Positions 1-6,889 of a stretch of DNA of 7,392 nucleotides are shown here, piece after piece. The stretch covers positions 1-7,392 of the forward strand of contig SCSY01000167.1 in the NCBI GenBank assembly GCA_004298625.1, read 5' to 3'. Source of the stretch: Nitrospirota bacterium (GTDB taxonomy: Bacteria > Nitrospirota > Thermodesulfovibrionia > Thermodesulfovibrionales > UBA1546). Within the stretch, counting starts at the first letter, position 1. Each line of letters starts with the position of its first letter. The position numbers were made by a program, and so were the translations under genes. Under the pieces are notes generated by a model that saw nothing but the letters and a program-made list of their open reading frames with translations, was not told the origin of the DNA and ran no database searches.

Positions 1-1049
1 TTGAATCTTTCTAATTGACTAAGAAGTCTTATATTTCCTGAGAGTATTAAAAAATCGAATGCAGCTTCTTTTGCCTTAAAAAATATATCAAAGATTTTAG
101 AGGCAGAAAATACCGGATAGTGAATAGTTTTGAGTAATTCATGAATAACCTTTAGCCTTTCTAAAATATGCCGGCTTAATCTCAATCTGTTTTTGCTGAG
201 GATAGAGCCTGCAAGCGCCTGCTCAAGCCTGAGGAGACCTTTGAGGGTCAGCTCCTGTGAAAAAGGTTTTTCAAGAGCGGGTTTAAATTTTGTCGGGAGT
301 TTTTTAAGCGTGGTTTCGAGCCTTGACAGGGATTTGATATTTTCTGATAGTTTTTTGTCGAACATTGACAGCAATTGTTCCAATAAGCCGTCCCTCAGCG
401 CCATCTTCAGCGCCTGCTGATAATTTTTTGAATTAAGAAGTTTAAAAACCTCCTGCGTAATTCTCTCAGGGGCAGACCTTTTTATCTCTTCCTTTAATGC
501 CTTCGCCATATTTCTTGTTTCCGGGTCTGCGTCCCAGCCGAGTTCTGAGACAAAGCGGTAAACCCTGAGAAGCCTCAAGGGGTCATTCATAAAATTTTCA
601 GCTGATATAGCCTTAATGGTTTTTTTCTTAATGTCATTCAATCCATTAAGCGGGTCAATAACCCCTGTCTTAGGCGACCACGCAAGAGCATTCATCGTGA
701 AATCTCTCTCTCTGAGGTTGTCTTCAAGCTTGCCCTTAAGTCCTGTGAAATCAAGTGTCATTTCATTCCTAAGGACAATCCTTATCATCTGCTCTTTTTT
801 CAACTCGACGATAGTTGCGTTGTCCAACAGGTTTTGCGCCTTTGTTTTGCCGGGAAGACCGCTCTCCTGCATTAATAACTCCAGCGCAAATTCTTTAATG
901 TCACCCCGTACTATATAATCTATGTCTTTTGCCTTCTCCCCAAGCAGAACATCCCTCAGATATCCGCCGACGATATAGACCTCCCTGCCGGATGAAAAGA
1001 CTTTGGCGTTAATTCTATTGCTCATGATTATATTCTTAATATTTTTCAT
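1..1049 (-). CDS. CCA tRNA nucleotidyltransferase / poly(A) polymerase family protein (C-terminus missing)
   Basis: Translation of the reverse strand from the ATG at 1049 stays open for 349 codons to the window edge, so the C-terminus is not seen. The head domain has the class II nucleotidyltransferase signature: VGGYLRDVLLG at residues 27-37, the metal-binding pair in KDIDYIV (D42, D44), a probable third carboxylate in TLDFTGL (D100), RERDFTMNALA (113-123) and the nucleotide-selecting helix NDPLRLLRVYRF (155-166). SAPERITQEVF (192-202) begins the RNA-binding neck. Members add CCA, or only part of it, to tRNA 3' ends, or add poly(A) to RNA; the exact activity cannot be told from sequence. Where HD-domain relatives carry a histidine-aspartate pair, the visible tail reads LKGLLRLEQ, so no HD phosphohydrolase site is evident. 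An in-frame ATG at 1025 (residue 9) is an alternative start; neither has a strong Shine-Dalgarno. The gene diverges from glgC and is more AT-rich than its neighbours. Confidence 0.9.
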   Translation of the reverse strand, partial: MKNIKNIIMSNRINAKVFSSGREVYIVGGYLRDVLLGEKAKDIDYIVRGDIKEFALELLMQESGLPGKTKAQNLLDNATIVELKKEQMIRIVLRNEMTLDFTGLKGKLEDNLRERDFTMNALAWSPKTGVIDPLNGLNDIKKKTIKAISAENFMNDPLRLLRVYRFVSELGWDADPETRNMAKALKEEIKRSAPERITQEVFKLLNSKNYQQALKMALRDGLLEQLLSMFDKKLSENIKSLSRLETTLKKLPTKFKPALEKPFSQELTLKGLLRLEQALAGSILSKNRLRLSRHILERLKVIHELLKTIHYPVFSASKIFDIFFKAKEAAFDFLILSGNIRLLSQLERF

Positions 1050-1136
1050 AATCAGGTATATCTTACCAGAAAAACAGATGGGAGCGAATCATGGCGCAAG
1101 CAAATTTTCTGCTGAGGTTGAAACACCTCTAACTCA

Positions 1137-1166
1137 TTGACACTCTTAAATTTTTCCTGATATACT
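1137..1166 (+). promoter_or_regulatory. Sigma70-type promoter for the glgC-che gene cluster
   Basis: A perfect -35 hexamer TTGACA (1137-1142) is followed after 18 bp by TATACT (1161-1166), which matches the -10 consensus at five of six positions. It faces glgC and predicts a transcript start near 1173, giving a leader of about 47 nt before the ATG at 1220. It is the only strong promoter-like pair I see in front of the rightward genes, so it may drive the whole overlapping set. Hexamers and spacing are read directly; activity is inferred. Confidence 0.6.
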
Positions 1167-1185
1167 TCACTGTATCAGCAGTATA
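1157..1185. repeat. Interleaved inverted repeats over the -10 and start site (possible operator)
   Basis: CTGATA (1157-1162) is inverted as TATCAG (1173-1178), and TATACT (1161-1166, the -10 box) is inverted as AGTATA (1180-1185). The two 6-bp pairs interlock and cover the -10 element and the predicted transcription start. That is a typical place for a repressor site, but the arms are short and could be chance in AT-rich DNA. No regulator family is identified. Confidence 0.25.
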
Positions 1186-1219
1186 AATTGCAATCAGAAT
1201 ACAGGTGGTTTTTACTTTA

Positions 1220-2467
1220 ATGGGTAAAGTCAGAAAAGAAAGGCTTACAAGGGATATTCTTGCCTTGGTCCTTGCAGGAGGCAAAGGAGAAAGGCTTCAC
1301 CCTCTGACCATTCACAGGGCGAAACCCGCAGTTCCGTTCGGCGGAAAATACAGGATAATTGATTTTACGCTGAGCAACTGCATCAATTCGAATATAAGAA
1401 AGATAGCGGTCCTTACGCAGTATAAATCCCTCTCTCTTGACAGGCATCTGGCGCTCGGATGGGAGCATCTCCTGAATCCCGAACTCGATGAGTATATCAT
1501 CTCTGTGCCACCCCAGCAGCGTGTGGATGAAAGGTGGTATGAAGGCACGGCTGACGCTGTGTATCAGAATATATATTTCATCGAGAAAGAGGCTCCTGCC
1601 TATCTGTTTATTCTCTCAGGGGATCATGTTTATAAGATGGATTACTCCGAGATGTTTGTGTTTCATCTCGGCAAGAGCGCAATAGGGACGATTGCCGCAA
1701 TAGAGGTTGACAGGGATAAGGCTTCATCTTTTGGAGTCATCGAGGTTGATGAGGAATCAAGGATAATAGGGTTTGAAGAAAAACCCGAAAATCCTAAACC
1801 CATGCCCTGGAACCACAACCAGTCGCTGGTCTCAATGGGCGTCTATCTCTTTAATACTCAGGATATATTGAGCGAGCTTAAAAGCGACGCACTTTGCACA
1901 ACAGCCCATGACTTCGGCAAGAACATTATACCCCACATGATTAAAACTCAAAAACTCTTTGCATACAATTTTAAGGATGAGAATAAAAAAGAGGCAAAAT
2001 ACTGGCGGGATGTAGGCGCTATTGACGGGTACTGGGAGGCCAATATGGATCTGGCCTCTGTTGATCCCATGTTCAATCTCTATGACAGCGCATGGCCCAT
2101 AAGGACCTACCAGCCGCAGTATCCTCCTGCAAAATTTGTCTTTGCGCAGGAGCATGAGGGCGGAAGGCTCGGCATTGCTCTGGACTCGGTTGTATGCGAC
2201 GGGTGCATTGTCAGCGGCGGGCGCGTGCAGGGCTCTGTGCTTTCTCCTAATGTCAGGATCAACAGTTGGGCGGATGTGAGGGAGTCCGTGCTCATGGAAA
2301 ATGTCGAGGTAGGCAGGAGCTGCAGAATAAGAAAGGCAATAATAGATAAGGATGTTTCCGTGCCGGAAGGCTCTGTTATCGGGTATGATATTGAAGAGGA
2401 CAGGAAGAAATTTCATATCAGTCCCGGCGGAGTGGTTGTTATCCCCAAGGGCGTGGAGATAAAATGA
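1220..2467 (+). CDS. glgC: Glucose-1-phosphate adenylyltransferase (ADP-glucose pyrophosphorylase)
   Basis: Makes ADP-glucose and pyrophosphate from ATP and glucose-1-phosphate, the committed step of bacterial glycogen synthesis in the cytoplasm. The 415-aa protein has the usual full length. Seen in order: the nucleotide-binding loop VLAGGKGERLHPLT (17-30); RAKPAVPFGGKYRIIDF (33-49), the conserved segment that in E. coli GlgC contains the fructose-1,6-bisphosphate-linked lysine (K35 here); WYEGTADAVYQN (106-117); the catalytic-site LSGDHVYKMDY (132-142, D135); GFEEKP (184-189) with the glucose-1-phosphate-binding lysine K188; SMGVYLF (205-211); YWRDVG (261-266). The C-terminal third shows repeated hydrophobic turns of a left-handed beta-helix. 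Start choice: the ATG at 1220 is preferred because AGGTG at 1203-1207 can act as its Shine-Dalgarno, though the spacing is long; a GTG at 1205 would add MVFTL and lies inside that motif. The stop overlaps the next start as ATGA, implying translational coupling. glgC beside a Che cluster is unusual. Confidence 0.95.
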   Translation: MGKVRKERLTRDILALVLAGGKGERLHPLTIHRAKPAVPFGGKYRIIDFTLSNCINSNIRKIAVLTQYKSLSLDRHLALGWEHLLNPELDEYIISVPPQQRVDERWYEGTADAVYQNIYFIEKEAPAYLFILSGDHVYKMDYSEMFVFHLGKSAIGTIAAIEVDRDKASSFGVIEVDEESRIIGFEEKPENPKPMPWNHNQSLVSMGVYLFNTQDILSELKSDALCTTAHDFGKNIIPHMIKTQKLFAYNFKDENKKEAKYWRDVGAIDGYWEANMDLASVDPMFNLYDSAWPIRTYQPQYPPAKFVFAQEHEGGRLGIALDSVVCDGCIVSGGRVQGSVLSPNVRINSWADVRESVLMENVEVGRSCRIRKAIIDKDVSVPEGSVIGYDIEEDRKKFHISPGGVVVIPKGVEIK

Positions 2468-3618
2468 GTCTTGTCGGGAGGCTCGAAGACCTGGCCCTTT
2501 CTGATATATTTCAGATATTGAGCATCGGGAAGAAGACCGGCACTCTGGTAATAAAAGGGGCAGAGGCCGCTGCCATGATTGTGTTTAAAAACGGCCTTGT
2601 TGTCAGGGCGGAGAACAGCGCGCTTGGCGGCACCATCGGGCAGGACCTTCTGCATGGCAACGCGATAAAGGAATCCGCCCTGCAGATGGCTCTGGAAGTA
2701 AAAAAAAAGCTGCCTGCCGTGTCAATCGCAGAGATATTGCTTGACCTCGGCGCGGTAAACAGGGAGATACTGGAAAAGGCTTCCAAAAAGAGGATAGAAA
2801 AAGTTGTCTATCAGCTTCTGCTCTGGCAGGAGGGTGATTTTCAGTTTGAGCCTGATGACCTCGATCTGGAGAATAAGATAGAGGTTGAGGACTTCGGCTG
2901 GGAGGTCTCAAAGGGAATAAGCCCTGAATATCTTCTGATGGAAGGCGCAAGGGTGCATGATGAATCAAGCCAGCAGCAGTTTGTTTCTAATCAGGAGCTG
3001 ACCGGTGAGGTGGACGAAAGCGGCTGGGAAACAGACTGGGGAGGTCAGCCGGTTGCGGAAAGGAAGGATATCTCGGCGCTTAAGGCGCTTACTCAGGAAC
3101 TGAGATTTCCCAATTCAGCTTCGGAGATAACGCTTCTGATACTGAGGTTTGCAAGCGATATTTTTCAGAGGGGCATTCTGTTTATGGTAGGCGAAAAAGA
3201 GGTTGTGGGTTTGGGCCAGTTCGGACTTGAGATAGAAAGGGCCGACGAAAAAATAAGAGAGACGAAACTCGCTTTAAAAGACAGTCCGTTTCTGACAAGG
3301 ATTGTTAATGAGGCATATTCATACAGAGGGCCCATGGAAAAAGATAAAATCACTGAATCTCTGATAAAGGATATCGGCGGAGGCTCGGCTGCGACTCGCA
3401 ATGACTGGCCTGCGGATGTTGCGATATTTCCCATAATTGCAGAGGGCCGGGTTGCCGCAATGCTTTACTGCGATAATGTTCCAACAGGCGAGGCGATAAC
3501 AGAGACGGAAGGGCTTGAGATATTTGTCAGCCAGGCAGGCCTGGCGCTTGAAAAGGCGCTATTGCAGCGCAGGCTTCAGGATATGCAGAGGGCTGCAGAA
3601 AATAAAGCAAAGACGTGA
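2464..3618 (+). CDS. DUF4388 (PATAN-like) and GAF-like domain signalling protein
   Basis: A 384-aa soluble protein with no signal peptide or membrane segment. Residues 1 to about 165 look like a DUF4388/PATAN domain: MSLVGRLEDLALSDIFQILS, then KKTGTLVIKG, FKNGLVVRAE, a helical stretch with AEILLDLGAVNREILEKA, and VYQLLLWQEGDFQFEPDD (115-132). DUF4388 proteins are commonly found with receiver domains and Che-type or gliding/pilus signalling; their biochemical role is not well defined. An acidic linker rich in E, S, W and Q (about 165-200) leads to a probable GAF-type sensor fold (about 220-370) ending in VAIFPIIAEGRVAAMLYCDN and the helix LEIFVSQAGLALEKALLQRR. No ligand-binding residue can be named. 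The ATG overlaps the glgC stop (ATGA), and GGAG at 2455-2458 lies 5 nt upstream. Placed just before cheY-cheA, it may be an adaptor or sensor for that pathway; this is inference. Confidence 0.82.
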   Translation: MSLVGRLEDLALSDIFQILSIGKKTGTLVIKGAEAAAMIVFKNGLVVRAENSALGGTIGQDLLHGNAIKESALQMALEVKKKLPAVSIAEILLDLGAVNREILEKASKKRIEKVVYQLLLWQEGDFQFEPDDLDLENKIEVEDFGWEVSKGISPEYLLMEGARVHDESSQQQFVSNQELTGEVDESGWETDWGGQPVAERKDISALKALTQELRFPNSASEITLLILRFASDIFQRGILFMVGEKEVVGLGQFGLEIERADEKIRETKLALKDSPFLTRIVNEAYSYRGPMEKDKITESLIKDIGGGSAATRNDWPADVAIFPIIAEGRVAAMLYCDNVPTGEAITETEGLEIFVSQAGLALEKALLQRRLQDMQRAAENKAKT

Positions 3619-3654
3619 TGCTTTTTTTGTCGGTATTTTGTTAAAATCATCAAT

Positions 3655-3705
3655 CTCCCCCCATCCTGCTTTTAGCAAAAAGGGGCAAGGGAGGGATTTA
3701 GGGGG
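3655..3705. repeat. C-run/G-run inverted-repeat element between the DUF4388 gene and cheY
   Basis: This segment opens with a C-run (3657-3662), passes through a small perfect hairpin (CTTTT 3669-3673, loop AGCA, AAAAG 3678-3682) and ends with G-runs (GGGAGGG 3689-3695 and GGGGG 3701-3705). Two foldings are possible: an imperfect long hairpin from 3656 to 3695, or outer pairing of CCCCC (3657-3661) with GGGGG (3701-3705) plus ATCC (3663-3666) with GGAT (3694-3697). From memory it resembles dispersed C/G-run inverted repeats found between genes in several environmental bacterial genomes; one copy here cannot prove that. It fills most of the only sizeable gap in the rightward gene set. Confidence 0.5.
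3701..3705 (+). promoter_or_regulatory. Probable ribosome binding site of the cheY-like gene, inside the inverted repeat
   Basis: GGGGG lies 7 nt before the GTG at 3713 and is the only purine-rich motif at the right distance. It is also the terminal G-run of the inverted repeat, so pairing with the C-run at 3657-3661 would hide it. It is a weaker match to the anti-Shine-Dalgarno than GGAGG because it needs G-U pairing. Confidence 0.45.
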
Positions 3706-3712
3706 TAACTAA

Positions 3713-4081
3713 GTGAAATCCATTCTGATTGTTGAGGATTCGGCAACTACACGGTCCCTTATTAGAGCCGTTATAGAAGAACTCGGTGATTTTAATATTG
3801 TAGAGGCCCCTACGGGTTTTGACGCCCTGAAGCTTCTTCCTTCCCAGGAATTCGATCTGGTGTTGACGGATATCAATATGCCTGATATAAACGGCCTTGA
3901 ATTAATAAACTTTGTCAAAGGCAACCCAAGCTATAAGCATATTCCGCTAATAATAGTCACCACTGAAAGAAGCGAGGAGGACAAGAAAAGAGGCATGGCC
4001 CTCGGCGCCACTGCTTATGTGACAAAGCCCTTTAAGGCCCCGGAGATTCAGGGCCTTATAAGAAAGATTCTGAATATATGA
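3713..4081 (+). CDS. CheY-like single-domain response regulator
   Basis: A 122-aa stand-alone receiver domain with no output domain. The acidic pocket is E8-D9 (ILIVEDSATTR), the phospho-acceptor is D53 (LVLTDINMPDINGLEL), the switch threonines are T83/T84 (IIVTTERSEED), and the conserved lysine is K105 in AYVTKPFKAPEI, with Y102 in the usual aromatic switch position. All residues needed for phosphorylation are present. The likely phosphodonor is the CheA encoded next, whose ATG overlaps this stop (ATGA). Start is GTG, supported by MKSILIVEDS being the normal receiver N-terminus. It could act on a motor, like CheY or PilG/PilH, or as a phosphate sink; the target cannot be read from sequence. 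The name cheY is withheld because such pathways often have several receivers. Confidence 0.92.
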   Translation: MKSILIVEDSATTRSLIRAVIEELGDFNIVEAPTGFDALKLLPSQEFDLVLTDINMPDINGLELINFVKGNPSYKHIPLIIVTTERSEEDKKRGMALGATAYVTKPFKAPEIQGLIRKILNI

Positions 4082-6078
4082 GCTCAGCCAAAAAAGAGTT
4101 TATAGCTGAGGCGGAAGATCTGCTGGAGGAATCAGGCAGGCTGATCCTCGAGATACAGGATACATTCCAGGCAGGACTTAATCCCGATACAATCAATGCG
4201 CTCTTCCGCGCCCTGCATACGCTCAAGGGACTTTCGGGACTCTTCGGGCATCAGGGTATGGCAGACCTCAGTCACGCGCTCGAATCCCTGCTCGATGAGA
4301 TGAGGCTCGGCAAGGTTGACATATCCGACGACGTCGTAAAATTTCTGTTCAATAACATTGATATACTCAGGGCGATTATTGAAGGGCTTAACCAGGACAA
4401 GGAACAGGATGTCTCAGGGCCTTTGAAAAATATAGAGGCATTCAGAAACTCCCTCAAGGGCACGGCAAAAGGCCCTGAACTAAAAGGGCTCATTGATGAG
4501 TCTATGCTTATGGTATTGTCGGAGTACGAGGAACATCGGTTAAAGGCAAACATACACGAAGGCAGGGGTGTGTATCTTGCAAAGGCGATATTTTCCCTGT
4601 CTGATTTTGATAAGGCGCTGGAAGAACTTACAAGACTGATAAAATCAAAAGGGGAGTTAATATCAACGCTCCCGACATCATCGAATGTTCCTCCTGATTC
4701 CATTGGTTTCAATCTTATGTTCGGAAGCGCTGATCCAATCGAAAAGCTTAAGACCGAGACAGGACTTGATATTGATAACCTGATAACTCCAAAGGCAACG
4801 GAGCCGGTTCCGCAGCCCCAAAAAGCCCAGGGCGGAAGCGACTTGCAACGAGATGCCGCTACGCTTAAGAGCGCGACTACAACCGTAAGGGTTGACATCG
4901 AGAAGCTCGACAGGATCCTTAATACCATAGGAGAGCTCACGCTGGCAAAGGGCGCCGTAAAGAGGATAGGGGAAGAACTGATCGAGCTTTACGGACACTC
5001 GCCGCTCGTAATTGACGTGCATAAAATATCCCAGACACTCGAAAAAAGATTGGCGGAACTTCAAGGCCAGGTGCTCGAGATAAGGATGGTTCCCATAGGG
5101 CAGATATTCTCGAGGCTCGCGCAGGTTATCAGGAAATACTCAAGGGAGATAGGGAAAAAAATAGAGCTTGTTATGTATGGAGAGGATACGGAGATTGACA
5201 AGTATATTGCGGAGGAGGTTATTGACCCCCTTATGCATCTTGTAAGAAATGCAATTGACCACGGCATAGAACCGGCAGAGGAAAGAAAAAGAAAAGGGAA
5301 AAAGGATTTTGGAACTATCACCCTGAAGGCGTCCCAGCGGGGCAACCACGTTATTATCGAAGTTAAGGACGACGGAGGCGGGATTGATATTCAAAGGGTG
5401 AGGGAGAAGGCCGTTGAAAGAGGTCTTTTAGCCGGAGAAGCGGAGCTTGAAGAAAAAGAGATCATAGATTTTATCTTTACCCCCGGTTTCAGCACAAAGG
5501 AAGTGGTAAGCGAGGTTTCGGGCCGCGGCGTGGGCATGGATGTCGTGAAGGAAAAACTTGCAGCCATCGGAGGTTTTGCCGAGATTGACACGGAAAAAAA
5601 TCTGGGGACTACAATGAACCTGACTATTCCCATTACCCTCGCTATTGTCAAAGCCCTGCTTATCAGGGTAAGTAATACGAAGTTCGCAATTCCGCTTACC
5701 TCCATATCCGAGACAGTTGTCATGACCCGAAGCGATCTCCAGACAGTGGAGGGGAGGGAAGTCTATAACCTGAGAGGCGAGATGCTTCCCATGACAAACA
5801 TCGGGAAGGTTTTTGCTTTTGGAGAAAGCGAGGCCGAGAAGTTTTTTGCCGTTGTTGTCGGCGTTGGAAACAGGAAACACGGATTGATAGTAGACGAACT
5901 CTTCGGCCAGCACGAGATAGTCATAAAATCCCTTGGAGAATATTTTGCAGGGCTTCGCGGCTTTGCCGGAGCCGCAGAGATAGGCAAGCACGAGGTAATT
6001 CTCGTCATAGATGTTGACGCGCTTATAGAAGAGTCCGTCATCAAGCAAAAGGTAAAAGGAGGCGCTCCGAATGTATGA
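4078..6078 (+). CDS. cheA: Chemotaxis-type histidine kinase CheA
   Basis: A 666-aa cytoplasmic kinase with the full CheA layout. P1/Hpt (about 1-105) carries the phosphorylated histidine H47 in FRALHTLKGLSGLFG. A middle segment (about 135-225) contains YEEHRLKANI, VYLAKAIFSLSDFDKALEEL and KGELISTLPTSSNVP and looks like a P2-like or ACT-like fold unlike the E. coli P2. A Pro/Gln linker (238-262) leads to the P3 dimerisation helices (268-345; DIEKLDRILNTIGELTLAKG). The P4 ATP-binding domain has the N-box HLVRNAIDHG (387-396, N391), DDGGGID (431-437), the F-box FIFTPGFST (465-473), GRGVGMDVV (482-490) and GTTMNLTIP (510-518). The P5 CheW-like domain (about 525-655) would dock the coupling protein and receptors. 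No catalytic residue is missing. The start overlaps the receiver gene as ATGA with only a weak Shine-Dalgarno, so translation is probably coupled. The kinase likely phosphorylates that receiver. Confidence 0.97.
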   Translation: MSSAKKEFIAEAEDLLEESGRLILEIQDTFQAGLNPDTINALFRALHTLKGLSGLFGHQGMADLSHALESLLDEMRLGKVDISDDVVKFLFNNIDILRAIIEGLNQDKEQDVSGPLKNIEAFRNSLKGTAKGPELKGLIDESMLMVLSEYEEHRLKANIHEGRGVYLAKAIFSLSDFDKALEELTRLIKSKGELISTLPTSSNVPPDSIGFNLMFGSADPIEKLKTETGLDIDNLITPKATEPVPQPQKAQGGSDLQRDAATLKSATTTVRVDIEKLDRILNTIGELTLAKGAVKRIGEELIELYGHSPLVIDVHKISQTLEKRLAELQGQVLEIRMVPIGQIFSRLAQVIRKYSREIGKKIELVMYGEDTEIDKYIAEEVIDPLMHLVRNAIDHGIEPAEERKRKGKKDFGTITLKASQRGNHVIIEVKDDGGGIDIQRVREKAVERGLLAGEAELEEKEIIDFIFTPGFSTKEVVSEVSGRGVGMDVVKEKLAAIGGFAEIDTEKNLGTTMNLTIPITLAIVKALLIRVSNTKFAIPLTSISETVVMTRSDLQTVEGREVYNLRGEMLPMTNIGKVFAFGESEAEKFFAVVVGVGNRKHGLIVDELFGQHEIVIKSLGEYFAGLRGFAGAAEIGKHEVILVIDVDALIEESVIKQKVKGGAPNV

Positions 6079-6889
6079 GGAATTTTATGGATTAAAACTC
6101 AGACCATTTACCAAGACGCCCGACCCGAAATTTCTCTTCATGAGCGGGGCGCATGAAGAGGCCCTCGCAAGGCTGCAATATGCAGTTGAAGAAAAAGAAT
6201 TGATCCTCCTCACAGGCGATATCGGCTGCGGGAAGACAACTCTCACGCGTGCGCTGATAGATTCATTGGGGGAAAAATACAGAATTATTCTTATAATTAA
6301 TCCCAGGCTGACGCCGGCCCAATTCCTGAGAACCGTTGCCAAACGTTTTAATATAGATATTCCGTCAAGTTTTAAGGATGACCTGCTGGAGGCAATTTAT
6401 TCAAGGGTCTATGAAGATTATAAAGCAGGGATCACGCCCGTAATAATCATAGACGAGGCGCAGCTCATCCCCAATAAAGAGACCTTTGAGGAAATAAGGC
6501 TGCTCACGAATTTCCAGCTTGACGATACAAACCTCTTAAGCCTTATACTTGTAGGCCAGCCCGACCTCAGGCGCAGGCTCAATCATAAGGCATATATCCC
6601 GCTGAAACAGCGCATAGGGCTTTTCTATCATCTCGGACCAATCAGCGAAACCGAGATTAAAGGATATGTGGAGCACAGACTGAAGATTGGAGGCCGCGAG
6701 GAACTGCTCTTTACGGATGATGCGTTGAATGCGCTCTACGCATATTCCGGGGGCATACCCCGGCTGATAAACAGCCTTGCAACAGCGGCGCTTTTAGGCG
6801 GACTCGGACACGAATACAGAATCATAGAGAGGCAGTTGATTAACGAGGCCGCACAGGAGATGGGACTGAATGGATATAGCGAAAATTAG
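6071..6889 (+). CDS. ExeA/GspA-type AAA ATPase
   Basis: A 272-aa soluble P-loop ATPase. It opens with MYEEFYGLKLRPFTKTPDP, the typical N-terminus of ExeA/GspA-like ATPases, then has Walker A GDIGCGKTT (49-57, K55), Walker B VIIIDEAQ (124-131, D128, E129), a sensor-1 region LILVGQPDLRRRL (158-170) and a sensor-2-like SGGIPRLIN (226-234, R231). It stops after the AAA lid: no transmembrane helix or peptidoglycan-binding domain follows, unlike full-length ExeA. Family members work with secretion systems, pili, exopolysaccharide loci and transposition, and many lack a proven role. The start is strong: AAGGAGG at 6056-6062 is 8 nt upstream of the ATG, and the gene overlaps the cheA end by 8 nt. It sits between cheA and a cheW-like gene, which suggests it is part of, or controlled by, the chemosensory module. 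A transposon-type (IstB/TniB-like) role is unlikely since no transposase or terminal repeat is present. Confidence 0.88.
   Translation: MYEEFYGLKLRPFTKTPDPKFLFMSGAHEEALARLQYAVEEKELILLTGDIGCGKTTLTRALIDSLGEKYRIILIINPRLTPAQFLRTVAKRFNIDIPSSFKDDLLEAIYSRVYEDYKAGITPVIIIDEAQLIPNKETFEEIRLLTNFQLDDTNLLSLILVGQPDLRRRLNHKAYIPLKQRIGLFYHLGPISETEIKGYVEHRLKIGGREELLFTDDALNALYAYSGGIPRLINSLATAALLGGLGHEYRIIERQLINEAAQEMGLNGYSEN
6856..6860 (+). promoter_or_regulatory. Shine-Dalgarno of the cheW-like gene, inside the ATPase coding region
   Basis: GGAGA lies 9 nt before the ATG at 6870 and within the last codons of the ATPase gene. It fixes the CheW-like start at 6870, creating a 20-nt overlap in a different reading frame, and points to coupled expression. 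Confidence 0.6.

Noticed and set aside
193..918. Plus-strand open frames at 193-420 and 616-918
   Set aside because: They lie antisense to the nucleotidyltransferase gene, whose conserved motifs run straight through them. The predicted peptides are Ser/Leu-rich with no recognisable domain.
1114..1129. Small hairpin GAGGT, 6-nt loop, ACCTC upstream of the glgC promoter
   Set aside because: The five-bp stem has no T-run or known motif and is within chance expectation.
1205..1219. Upstream GTG start for glgC at 1205
   Set aside because: It has no Shine-Dalgarno of its own and falls inside the motif that can serve the ATG at 1220. It is kept only as an alternative.
1832..2416. Minus-strand open frame of 194 codons inside glgC
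   Set aside because: It is antisense to well-conserved GlgC sequence, has no family resemblance, and no ribosome binding site was noticed.
3604..3628. Possible intrinsic terminator after the DUF4388 gene: AAAGCA, 9-nt loop, TGCTTT, then a T-run
   Set aside because: The stem is six base pairs with only two G-C pairs and a large loop, and it overlaps the stop codon. It is too weak to call.
3619..3654. Possible separate promoter for cheY (TAAAAT at 3642-3647)
   Set aside because: No acceptable -35 hexamer lies 16-18 bp upstream; the nearest candidate, TTGTCG, is only 9 bp away.
4272..6048. Long minus-strand frames inside cheA (4272-4940, 5428-6048 and others)
   Set aside because: The Ser- and Phe-rich composition is the expected shadow of a Glu/Lys/Ile-rich coding strand, and CheA domains are continuous through the region.
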